Origin: Rhodopirellula sp. P2
Lineage (GTDB): Bacteria > Planctomycetota > Planctomycetia > Pirellulales > Pirellulaceae
Reading direction: 5' to 3'
DNA: 64,000 nt
NCBI RefSeq assembly: GCF_028768465.1
Contig: NZ_CP118225.1
Span: forward strand, 1,240,001-1,304,000
The number at the start of each line of letters is the position of its first letter. Position 1 is the stretch's first letter. This document shows positions 8,838-16,590 of this stretch, one piece after another. A model generated the notes under the pieces. The model saw only the letters and a program-made list of their open reading frames with translations. It did no database searches and was not told where the DNA came from. Made by a program: the position numbers and the translations under genes.

Positions 8838-9082
8838 GTTGCAGGAGGCCGCGAAGTGGTTGTCAAAATTGGCGTGAAAGGGGAGGCTGCGGACGGTTCA
8901 CGATACCAGTTCCAAATGGGAAGGCACAGTTGTGGATGGATCGGGGAATCAACCCTGGATATGACTGATGAAGGCGTTCGCAGACGCACCGATTGCAATG
9001 CCCTGCCGTCGGCAGTGGTCACCTTTGCCGATACATTGACTGCGAACGCAATCACCAGCGACCGGTTTTTGAAAGTACCGAG

Positions 9083-10060
9083 ATGAACAAAGGCCGCCTC
9101 GCGGTTTACGAATGGAATGCGTGGGAGCTGTTTGCGATTTGCGAATGGCGTCTCGATGCGTATCGAATCAAGGCCCATCCGGATGACGAAGTGCAGGACG
9201 TGCTCGCTCGTCTGCGACCTGACACTTCCGATTTCTTGGTGCATCTCAACCTCAGTCGGCAAGCGTTGTTTCCAAGGCAACGCAGCGAACTTTTCGAGGC
9301 TCTTGAGAAGAAAGGGATTCGCACATGGAATGCCAACGTCAACGACATGACCAAACGGTTTGTCCAAAGTGAGTGTCAGCGGCTTGGGCTCCCGACCACC
9401 GCGGCGACTCGGGACGGGGACCCTGAGGAGAAGTTGATTTTGAAGTCCGATTGCAACCACGGCGGCCGGAATGAACGCCGGCTCGATTTGGAAACTCGTC
9501 GTCGTTTGGGATTGCCTCCCGAATCAGCGGTGATCGACGGCAGTTTGGATTACCCAGTCATGAAGCGTTCTGAATTGACCGACCAATGGGATGATCCGGG
9601 GCTGGTTGCGGAACGGTTGATCGAAAACTCCCAAGGCGTCTACTATCGAGCCTACGCGATTGAGGGCCGATTGGTGATTTCTCGTTTTGTGCCACCGAAT
9701 CCCGAGCATCCCATTCAGCGAATTGAAGGTGCGAAAGCAAGACGCAATTTCTTGTACGAGGATTACACCTCCTTTGTCGGTGCCTCGGAATCGGACGATG
9801 CCCTGCCGGCTCGTTTGAAATCCGTCGTGGCTTCGTTCCTGATCGGGATTCCGCTCGACTTTGGTGCGCTCGATGTGGTCGAGGACAACGAAGGGAATTT
9901 CTACATCATTGATCTCAACATCACCCCGTATTGGGGCGTGCCAGGGCAACCCAAGATGACAAGGTTTCTCCGTCAGGAACCATCGCTGCGGGAAAAACTC
10001 TCAAAACGAATCGTTGGCTGGATTCCCTCGTGTTGTTCCAAGGACAAACGAGAAATCTGA
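9083..10060 (+). CDS. ATP-grasp-like ligase of unknown substrate
   Basis: A 325-residue protein starting at ATG 9083, chosen because the 30 codons upstream are not protein-like. ATP-grasp features are seen: a lysine loop KLILKSDCNHGGRNE near residue 118, an adenine-side VAERLIENSQGVYYRAYAI near 180 and the metal-binding end DFGALDVVEDNEGNFYIIDLN split near 265-285, with N in DLNITP taking the usual place. ATP-grasp enzymes join a carboxylate to an amine or thiol through an acyl-phosphate, as in peptide and modified amino acid synthesis. No family within ATP-grasp is recognised. The next gene (10107) follows after 46 bp on the same strand, so the two are likely co-transcribed and may act in one pathway. 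Confidence 0.72.
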   Translation: MNKGRLAVYEWNAWELFAICEWRLDAYRIKAHPDDEVQDVLARLRPDTSDFLVHLNLSRQALFPRQRSELFEALEKKGIRTWNANVNDMTKRFVQSECQRLGLPTTAATRDGDPEEKLILKSDCNHGGRNERRLDLETRRRLGLPPESAVIDGSLDYPVMKRSELTDQWDDPGLVAERLIENSQGVYYRAYAIEGRLVISRFVPPNPEHPIQRIEGAKARRNFLYEDYTSFVGASESDDALPARLKSVVASFLIGIPLDFGALDVVEDNEGNFYIIDLNITPYWGVPGQPKMTRFLRQEPSLREKLSKRIVGWIPSCCSKDKREI

Positions 10061-10106
10061 AACCTGAGACGGTCCAACCTCTTTTTCATTCACTGACGCT
10101 TCGCCG

Positions 10107-11438
10107 ATGCCGCTCACCTATCCGCTGACCCATTTCGAAGAGCTGATGCTGCATCAAGACAGCAACGCTTTTCCGACGAACTGCTTTGTTCGCATGCGGT
10201 TCCGCGGGCGCCTGGATGAACGTGGTTTCCGTGCGGCGGCACTCGTTGCGGTGGCGCGGCACCCATTGTTACATGCCCGGGTGCAGCGACATCGTGGGCG
10301 ATATCGCTGGCAGGTTGACGAGCCCGCACCTGAGATCTCTTGGTGCGATGGGACCGTTAACCAGCAGCCGACATTTCACCGATTGAACCTCGAGTCGGAA
10401 CACGGATTGAAACTGGCGGTTTGTTTGCAGGAGCATGAATCCGAGTTGATGGTCCAATTTCATCATGCCTGTTGTGATGGACTCGCGATCTTTCAGGTGG
10501 TTCATGAATTGCTGTTGGCCTATGCCATGGAGATCGATGGGAACGCAGACGTTTCGCTTCCGGAGATCGACCTCAGTTTGCTTCAGAACCGCGGTTCGCT
10601 TGGATTGACCGCGGGGAGGTTTCTTCGACTTGTCTCTCGCCAAGCCGTTGGCCTTCGCGGGGTCTGGCAGTTTTTGACGAGAAAGCCATCGCATCTGCTG
10701 CCGCATCGTGTGCCCCAACGCGCTGAACCCGCTCCGCTGAGTTTTCCGTCGGTGATGGCCCATCACTTTGAACCGGAGGTTTCGACTGGCCTGCGACGAG
10801 CCGCGAAACGAGCCAAAGTGACCCAGAACGACCTGTTGATCCGGGACCTGTTTCTGGCGTTGGAGGAGTTTCGTCGAGCGCAGGGCGTTGATGAACCAAC
10901 AAGCTGGTTGCGATTGATGATTCCGGTCAGCTTGCGACAAAAGCACCAGTACCAGGCACCCGCTGCCAACATTGTCAGCTCCGTGTTCTTGGACCGACGA
11001 GCGATCGACATGGAGGAACCGGAGCACCTGCTGCAAGACCTCAGCGAGGAAATGGGGCTGATCAAACGTCGCCACTTGAACTATTTGTTCCTGTATTCGT
11101 TGTGGGGACAGAGGATCTTGCCGCGTGGATTGGAGCGGACTGCGAGACCGAAACGCTGCCAAACGACGGTGGTCTTCACCAACCTCAGTCGCGTTTTCGC
11201 GAGGTCACCTTTGCCGCGCCAGGACGGTCGGCTGCAATGCGGGGACGTGGTGCTGATGCATGTTGAGGCGATCCCGCCGATCGCGAGACACTTGAATGCG
11301 GCTCTGGGCGTCAGTTGGTATGCAAACCAAATGACGATCACGCTGCACCATGATCCGCGAGCGGTTTCCCACGAAGCCGCCGGCGAGTTGCTAGGTGGGT
11401 TGGTTCGACGGATGCGGGAGTCCGCGAAGGCGAAGTGA
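10107..11438 (+). CDS. Condensation-domain/acyltransferase superfamily protein
   Basis: A 443-residue protein with the core of the CoA-dependent acyltransferase fold: MPLTYPLTHFEELML at the N terminus resembles the opening of condensation and wax-ester-synthase-like domains, and HHACCDG near residue 119 is the catalytic HHxxxDG. A second-lobe motif SWLRLMIPVSLR near 268 and TVVFTNLSR near 357 match the DFGWG-side and bridging strand positions of the family, although the DFGWG box is absent, as in stand-alone members. No carrier-protein or adenylation domain is attached. It follows the ATP-grasp gene by 46 bp and precedes a desaturase, which fits acylation of the cluster's product, but the acyl donor and acceptor are not known. 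Confidence 0.75.
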   Translation: MPLTYPLTHFEELMLHQDSNAFPTNCFVRMRFRGRLDERGFRAAALVAVARHPLLHARVQRHRGRYRWQVDEPAPEISWCDGTVNQQPTFHRLNLESEHGLKLAVCLQEHESELMVQFHHACCDGLAIFQVVHELLLAYAMEIDGNADVSLPEIDLSLLQNRGSLGLTAGRFLRLVSRQAVGLRGVWQFLTRKPSHLLPHRVPQRAEPAPLSFPSVMAHHFEPEVSTGLRRAAKRAKVTQNDLLIRDLFLALEEFRRAQGVDEPTSWLRLMIPVSLRQKHQYQAPAANIVSSVFLDRRAIDMEEPEHLLQDLSEEMGLIKRRHLNYLFLYSLWGQRILPRGLERTARPKRCQTTVVFTNLSRVFARSPLPRQDGRLQCGDVVLMHVEAIPPIARHLNAALGVSWYANQMTITLHHDPRAVSHEAAGELLGGLVRRMRESAKAK

Positions 11439-11648
11439 CACTCATTTCCCGACCGTTCCTAAATCGATTCGCGTTCTGCATGCGATGCAGAACGTCGTTT
11501 TGTGATTCCATCGCTCTGTCTTGTCTTGTCGGATCGCCCTACAATCCGCTTTCTGTTGAATGGATTCACGTTGGGGCCTCTTTGCCGCTGGTCAATTCGT
11601 TCATGCGGAAGCGAACGTCTTGAAGCACCTCCCCATTGGACTTGTCGG

Positions 11649-12644
11649 ATGACCCACGCCGATCAATCGGTCGCACCTGCGGCATCGCAGGAAGCCGAGT
11701 CGCTGGCGGGGGACGCTGTCAGCGAGGTGGAGCCCTATGAGTTCACGGAAATCGCGATACCGATCATTGCCATGCATGTTTTGGCTTTGTTTGCATTCGT
11801 ACCTGAATTCATCACCGGGACGAATGTGTTGTTGCTGATGATCAGCTTGGTCGTCTTCAGCAATGGAATCACGCTTGGCTACCATCGCTTGCTGACGCAC
11901 AAAAGCCTGCGAGTTCCTAAGTGGTTGGAATACGGCTACGTCGGGCTCGCGTTGTGTTGTCTGCAAGAGTCGCCGGCCAAGTGGGTTTCAACGCATCGAC
12001 GCCACCACAGTCATTCGGACGAGCCAGACGACCCCCATTCTCCGACGGCTAGCTTTTGGTGGTCGCACGTCGGTTGGTTGCTTTGGAAGCGAAAAGGGCA
12101 GCACGAGTTTCGCACGGATGATCGCTACTGTGCCGATATCATCGCCGATCCATTTTACGCCCTCATGGAAAAGTACCCCGATCTGCCGGCGGGAATCTAC
12201 ATCCTTCACGCAGGTGTGATTTGGTTGATCGCGTCAGCACTTTTCATGCTCGAAAACAGTTTCGGATCAGCGGTTTGGCAAGGTGCGGGCCTCGTGCTTT
12301 GGTGTGTCGTGTTGCGAACGGTCATGATTTGGCACTTCTCGTGGTCGGTCAATTCGCTGACCCATTGCTTCGGCTATCAAAACTACAAGACATCGGACCA
12401 AAGTCGAAACAATTGGTTGGTTGCCATCGTGAGCAACGGCGAAGGCTGGCACAACAACCATCACCATGATCCCGCGAGTGCATCGGTGCAGCACAAATGG
12501 TGGGAGTTTGACCCCACCTACCTTCAGATCCGAGTTCTCAAACGACTCGGATTGGCAACGCATGTGATCCAGCCTCGGCAAGTCCGCAAGAGTGTCGTTG
12601 GACTGGACGATCCAAGCGGTCTGAACAAGCAGGCGGGTTCGTGA
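11649..12644 (+). CDS. Membrane acyl-CoA/acyl-lipid desaturase
   Basis: A 331-residue di-iron membrane desaturase (fatty acid desaturase type 1). The three histidine boxes are HRLLTH near residue 79, HRRHH near 117 and HNNHHH near 268, in the spacing of delta-9 desaturases. Four hydrophobic stretches (about 35-70, 90-105, 180-215 and 220-245) form the membrane part. ATG 11649 is preferred over in-frame sites further up because the added 49 residues are not conserved-looking. The enzyme would put a cis double bond into a fatty acyl chain using O2 and an electron donor. Housekeeping is possible, since many bacteria have a single such gene, but it lies between the acyltransferase (210 bp upstream) and the GT4 gene (convergent), so a role in tailoring the cluster's acyl group is reasonable. 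Confidence 0.9.
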   Translation: MTHADQSVAPAASQEAESLAGDAVSEVEPYEFTEIAIPIIAMHVLALFAFVPEFITGTNVLLLMISLVVFSNGITLGYHRLLTHKSLRVPKWLEYGYVGLALCCLQESPAKWVSTHRRHHSHSDEPDDPHSPTASFWWSHVGWLLWKRKGQHEFRTDDRYCADIIADPFYALMEKYPDLPAGIYILHAGVIWLIASALFMLENSFGSAVWQGAGLVLWCVVLRTVMIWHFSWSVNSLTHCFGYQNYKTSDQSRNNWLVAIVSNGEGWHNNHHHDPASASVQHKWWEFDPTYLQIRVLKRLGLATHVIQPRQVRKSVVGLDDPSGLNKQAGS

Positions 12645-12659
12645 ATTCGCCGTTGTTGT

Positions 12660-14129
12660 TCAACGAGATGGTTCATCGCGTTCGTTTGCGGCCGCCAACA
12701 TGACCTTCGCGTAGGAGTCCGCGCATTGATCCACCTCGTGCCATCGGGCGATGTACTCTGCTGCCGCCGCCCCTGTTTGCCGCCGAGCATTTTCGTCACA
12801 GGCTAACTCGCGAAGGGAGTTCGCCAGCCCCGTGTGGGATGAAACCTCCAAGGGGATCCTCACCAGAGTGCCATCGGGGTAGTCCAGGGCTGTTCCATAG
12901 TCGAAGACGACACAGGGCTTGCCGGCTCCCATTGCTCTGATCAGCGTTGCCGATGATTCGCCAGCGGAAGGGAAACGCAGGTTCACAACAACGTCACTGT
13001 GGTCGATGAACGCTTGGAAGGTGTCCATGTCAACTCGGCCGGTCACATGCATGTGGTTTGCCAATCCGGATTCAATGGCAAGCTCTCTCAGGCCGAGTGA
13101 ATCAGGCAACTCGCCGACCACCCACAATTCAAACGGCGGGATTTGGTCTTGGATGGCACCGAGTGCGGAGATGAGACTGTCCAATCGCTTCTGGACGGTT
13201 GCCAATCCCAACGCCACGAAGATCAGTCGATCAGGGTGCATTCCAAGTCGCTTGCGAACTTCGCTCGCGTTCATTTCAGTGAGCGGCGTTGCCCGCGAAT
13301 ATTGCAGTGGGATTCTTTGAACGAGAATGTCGGGCAGCAGGTCTCGGAATTGGTACATCGCTTCAAAGGAATGCACAATCACAGCCGTCGCGTTCTGCAA
13401 GGCGGGGGCACTCAAGGGCAAGCCGAACCGAAAGGCATCGCCTGACAATTCACGCTCGGCTAGATCGGCGATCATCGCCCCCAAGGGGCCGTGGTGTTCG
13501 AGGGCAAATTTTTTGAACGTGTGAGAATCGCCTCGCCGAAGAGTGGTTTGTTCGAAGAGATGGTGCAGGACCCTGTCGTGCAACACGACGACACCGGGCT
13601 GCTGCATGGCCTCTTGAAGGATGTAGTCGTGAATGCTGCTGTTCCCGAGATGGTAGAGCCGAGGAGTCGCGCGGTCCCGTTCCTGATTGGACTTCCATTC
13701 GCTGAGTCGCTGGACGGCGAAGCCAAAAAGGTTTGGGTCTGGCGCCGGTGCATCGTCGGCAATGATGTAGGTGGCGTTCAGTCGGGAAGCCAGTGACGGA
13801 GCCAGTTCCGCGGCGTAATCCGAGATGCCAGAGGTCGTTGGTGGAAGCGGGGTGAAGATCGCCCAGTCACCACCGAATGCACGCTCGTTTGCAGGTGAAT
13901 TGGATAGCGAGTTGCCCGCCGAGGATGTGTCGTCGAGGATCCTATGCCGGAGCAGGCGAGCCCGGAGTTCCTCGATCGGGACGCCGTACAACTCCAGCAA
14001 CGCAGCGTGATGCTGATCAAGGATTCGCTGAACCTCCTGCAGACTGAATGAGCGATTCTGTGCATTGGGATCTCGACCGATCAAAGTGCCGATCTTTTCG
14101 AAAAACTTTTTGAACACCAGCCTTGCCAA
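12660..14129 (-). CDS. Glycosyltransferase family 4 (GT-B), with N-terminal extension
   Basis: A 489-residue GT-B enzyme starting at TTG 14129 (a GTG five codons in is the alternative). The N-terminal lobe has TPLPPTTSGISDYAAEL near 95, the glycine-rich acceptor loop of GT4. The C-terminal lobe has FVALGLATVQKRLDSLISA near 305, the HVTGRVDMDTFQAFI block near 360, and the donor-binding FPSAGESSATLIRAMGAGK near 385, where the E of the usual E-x7-E is followed by GAGKP. The first 90 residues are a charged helix region unlike the family. It faces the desaturase (16 bp apart, convergent) and diverges from the PqqD/HprK operon with a 270-bp gap that carries two palindromes. Confidence 0.87.
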   Translation of the reverse strand: MARLVFKKFFEKIGTLIGRDPNAQNRSFSLQEVQRILDQHHAALLELYGVPIEELRARLLRHRILDDTSSAGNSLSNSPANERAFGGDWAIFTPLPPTTSGISDYAAELAPSLASRLNATYIIADDAPAPDPNLFGFAVQRLSEWKSNQERDRATPRLYHLGNSSIHDYILQEAMQQPGVVVLHDRVLHHLFEQTTLRRGDSHTFKKFALEHHGPLGAMIADLAERELSGDAFRFGLPLSAPALQNATAVIVHSFEAMYQFRDLLPDILVQRIPLQYSRATPLTEMNASEVRKRLGMHPDRLIFVALGLATVQKRLDSLISALGAIQDQIPPFELWVVGELPDSLGLRELAIESGLANHMHVTGRVDMDTFQAFIDHSDVVVNLRFPSAGESSATLIRAMGAGKPCVVFDYGTALDYPDGTLVRIPLEVSSHTGLANSLRELACDENARRQTGAAAAEYIARWHEVDQCADSYAKVMLAAANERDEPSR

Positions 14130-14263
14130 TCTTGCTTGCGTAGCGAGTCATGGCCCGCTGCCCACCTGTGCGAACTCACCAATCCGCTCTGGGATCCGTT
14201 CTAACGGTTGAAACTCGCCACGAATAGCAACGGCTGAGTGATCAACTGTGTTCCTCACTCCGA

Positions 14264-14306
14264 GTGAATCCGGATTCACGCCGAATCAGCCCGATCCGGA
14301 TCCGGA
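14264..14306. promoter_or_regulatory. Two perfect palindromes in the divergent region before the PqqD-like operon
   Basis: GTGAATCCGGATTCAC (14264-14279) is a perfect 16-bp palindrome, and TCCGGATCCGGA (14295-14306) is a perfect 12-bp palindrome sharing the CCGG core, 15 bp further on. They sit between the GT4 start (14129, minus) and the PqqD-like start (14400, plus). This is the shape of a pair of dimer-binding operator sites. No regulator is encoded in the locus, so the binding protein, if any, is unknown. The rest of 14130-14399 holds no clear gene. Confidence 0.45.
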
Positions 14307-14399
14307 CTGACTCAGATCCTTCTCAGACAAACCTTGCTCCGGTAGACTCGGCAAACGCATTGGGCGACGACCAAACCCCGCAAACCTTTTTGACTGACA

Positions 14400-14837
14400 A
14401 TGGACGGAGTCATGTATTTCGCGATCAATTCGCCAGCGCTTTCGCACAATGCTTTTGACGATGAAACAATCGTCATCCATTTCGCGACCGGGAACTACTT
14501 CAGTTTGCGAGAGATGGCAGAAACGATTTGGCAACGCTTGGAACAGCAGCCCTTGACGGTTTCTGCGATCGTGGACGCGTCGGAGGGAGCACCCCCGGAA
14601 GCGGCAGCCGAAGTGGAGAGCTTTTTGAAGCAACTGCTGCAGAATGATCTCGTCTGTGAACTGCAGGATCATGCCAGCCCTGAATCGGTCGAGAGCCTCG
14701 GAGCTTGGCGCACGCCGACCATGGAAGTCTTCGACGATATGAAAAACATGTTGCTCGGGGACGTCATCCACGACACCGACAAGGCTGGCTGGCCTCAGAT
14801 GGTCCAAGACGACCAGACTGCTCCTGGCACCCGCTAA
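14400..14837 (+). CDS. PqqD-like peptide chaperone (RRE) with conserved-looking C-terminal tail
   Basis: A 145-residue acidic protein. Residues 1-90 read as a PqqD-type RiPP recognition element: a short first strand region (MYFAINSPALSHNAF), DDETIVIHFATGNYFSLREM (a beta turn before the first helix), then IWQRLEQQPLTVSAIVDAS and VESFLKQLLQNDLVCEL as the paired helices. PqqD domains bind leader peptides and present them to modifying enzymes. The rest (about 100-145) is a tail with TPTMEVFDDMKNMLLGDVIH then DTDKAGWP, a form I recall from the tails of other stand-alone PqqD family proteins (from memory, not a search). It leads an operon with an HprK-like kinase 45 bp on, then GT2 and a nucleotidyltransferase. 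That trio is known from peptide-modification systems, including some lasso peptide clusters. The tail could be a substrate peptide or a docking sequence; which one is not shown. Confidence 0.78.
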   Translation: MDGVMYFAINSPALSHNAFDDETIVIHFATGNYFSLREMAETIWQRLEQQPLTVSAIVDASEGAPPEAAAEVESFLKQLLQNDLVCELQDHASPESVESLGAWRTPTMEVFDDMKNMLLGDVIHDTDKAGWPQMVQDDQTAPGTR

Positions 14838-14881
14838 CCTCAGGACAGTGGTGATTGGTCACGATCATCGCGAGAGATGAC

Positions 14882-15928
14882 ATGACAACGATCACAACCC
14901 GCGATGATTCTCAGGCTGCTTTGAAGCGGCAGTTTGACCGTGTCGCCGAAAGCGATGGCTTGGTCGAAAGGCGATTGTCGATTGGTGGACGTCAGGTTTG
15001 TTTGAAGTTCGCTGGTCAGCCGTTGCTGCGTCGATTGATGCCGGCTTTGGAACACCACCCTGAAGGCAGTGGTCCGACCGAACTGACCATTCATTTTTGG
15101 GATAGCGCCACGCCGCCGGTGGAGCACTCGTTGGCGGAGTGGACCGGTTTGCAATCCGTCATTCGCCCGGCCAGCGACTCGTGCTGGACTTTGATTGAAC
15201 CGGGGATTGGTTTGTTCAGTCGGCTGACGCAGGATGGGAATGCGTTTGTTTGCTGTCGAAATGGCGATGAGCTGCCGGTTTGGGAATCCGCGGTTCCGAT
15301 GCGCTCGTTGTTGAACGCATGGTCTGCACCGCACGGGAGCGTGGTTCATGGTGCCGCGGTGGGAAACGATCAGGCGGCGGTTCTACTGGCGGGAGTGGGT
15401 GGGTCGGGGAAATCCAGCACCGCGCTGACCTGTCTTGCCGAGCCAGATCTTTGTCATTTGGGCGATGACCTCGTCATGCTCACCAACGATCCGCAGCCCT
15501 TGGTCAACAGCCTGTACAACTCTGCAAAACTGCTGCCGGATAATCTTCGCCGTTTCAGTGATCTGTCGCTGTCGGTCAATCCGACCCTGCCACGCAATCC
15601 AGAAAAAGAGACTTACTTTTTGTTTCCGCAATTCGCGGAAAAGTTGGCGATGCAGCGGCCCCTGAAAGCGATCCTGCTGCCGAGAGTCAGTGGCGAAACT
15701 CAGACCAGTCTGGTCCCGGCTTCCCAAGCCGACGCCTGGCACGCAATTGTGCCCGTCACGCTGACGTTGTTGGGTGGCACTCGGCCCGAGAACATTCAGG
15801 CGATTGCGGAGATCATCAAACGTGTTCCGGTCTATCGCTTGAATCTGGGCTCGGATCGCACCGGGATTGCTCCCGTCATTCGTCGGGTGCTGGACGGACA
15901 TGAGCTCGAAGAAGGAGTCTCGCGGTGA
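14882..15928 (+). CDS. HprK-like (HPr serine kinase C-terminal type) P-loop kinase
   Basis: A 348-residue protein read from ATG 14882 (a TTG at 14855 would add nine residues). The P-loop is LLAGVGGSGKSS near residue 170, preceded by HGAAVGNDQAAV, the arrangement in the C-terminal kinase domain of HPr kinase and its relatives, and is followed by LGDDLVMLT near 200, which takes the place of the Walker-B-like acidic motif. The N-terminal 150 residues have no match I can name and may recognise the substrate. Relatives beside PqqD proteins phosphorylate peptides or serine side chains in some lasso peptide systems; here the neighbours are PqqD-like (upstream), a GT2 overlapping by 4 bp, and NTP_transf_5. 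So peptide phosphorylation is the leading idea, with the substrate not seen. Confidence 0.78.
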   Translation: MTTITTRDDSQAALKRQFDRVAESDGLVERRLSIGGRQVCLKFAGQPLLRRLMPALEHHPEGSGPTELTIHFWDSATPPVEHSLAEWTGLQSVIRPASDSCWTLIEPGIGLFSRLTQDGNAFVCCRNGDELPVWESAVPMRSLLNAWSAPHGSVVHGAAVGNDQAAVLLAGVGGSGKSSTALTCLAEPDLCHLGDDLVMLTNDPQPLVNSLYNSAKLLPDNLRRFSDLSLSVNPTLPRNPEKETYFLFPQFAEKLAMQRPLKAILLPRVSGETQTSLVPASQADAWHAIVPVTLTLLGGTRPENIQAIAEIIKRVPVYRLNLGSDRTGIAPVIRRVLDGHELEEGVSR

Positions 15929-16590
15929 AGGAAACCATCAGTGTTGTGATCCCGGCCTACAACGCCGAGCCGTTTCTGGCCGAGGCGATTGAGAGTTGCC
16001 TTGCGCAAACGCGGCAACCCAATCAGATCATCGTGATCGATGATGGGTCAACGGATCGCACAGCAGAGGTTGCACGCGGGTTCTCGGATGACGTCACGCT
16101 GGTTTGTTTGGAAAGATGCGGCGCCGGTGTTGCTCGCAACGCGGGTCTTGCCGCTGCGACAGGTGACTACATCGCGATGCTGGATGCCGATGATCGGATG
16201 ACGCCGGATCGACTTCAGTTGCAAATCGATCTGTTCGATGCCCGTCCGGAGATTGACATCGCTTATGGTCATCAACTGATTTTCCAAGATGGGGAAGACC
16301 CGGTGGAGCAACATCAACAGGGCACGGGGCGTGTTCTGACTCCATGCGTGACTGGGACGGTGACGTGCCGCCGGAGCGTCTTCGATGATGTCGGTCCGTT
16401 TTCGGAAGATCCTGAGACGATCGAGGTGCTCGATTGGTTTGCTCGGGCGGAAGACAAAGGGATTCTTTCCGTCAGCGTTGAGCAGATTGTCCTTTATCGA
16501 CGGCAGCATGCCAGCAATTGGTCCACTCTGAACCGCTTGAAATACGTTCATATGCTGAAAACGGTATTGGACCGGAGACGGGCCCAGTGA
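15925..16590 (+). CDS. Glycosyltransferase family 2, short
   Basis: A 221-residue GT-A protein starting at GTG 15925, overlapping the kinase stop (GTGA) by 4 bp. It has ISVVIPAYNAEPFLAEAI near residue 5, IIVIDDGSTDRTAEV near 35, GVARNAGLAAATGDYIAM near 70 and the DxD as LDADDRMTPD near 85. There is no membrane segment and no C-terminal extension, which is short for GT2 (commonly 230-330). The acidic catalytic region near 155-165 reads TIEVLDWFARAED. The overlap with genes on both sides indicates translational coupling with the kinase and nucleotidyltransferase. It probably adds a sugar to the peptide or lipid handled by the operon. Confidence 0.87.
   Translation: MKETISVVIPAYNAEPFLAEAIESCLAQTRQPNQIIVIDDGSTDRTAEVARGFSDDVTLVCLERCGAGVARNAGLAAATGDYIAMLDADDRMTPDRLQLQIDLFDARPEIDIAYGHQLIFQDGEDPVEQHQQGTGRVLTPCVTGTVTCRRSVFDDVGPFSEDPETIEVLDWFARAEDKGILSVSVEQIVLYRRQHASNWSTLNRLKYVHMLKTVLDRRRAQ

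Noticed and set aside
11502-11648. Upstream extension of the desaturase
   Set aside because: 49 residues with no similarity to desaturase N termini; ATG 11649 is a normal start.
14150-14230. Short frame of about 25 codons (MARCPPVRTHQSALGSVLT) that could be a precursor peptide
   Set aside because: No ribosome binding site, no leader-like or core-like pattern, and it lies before the palindromes and not next to the operon start.
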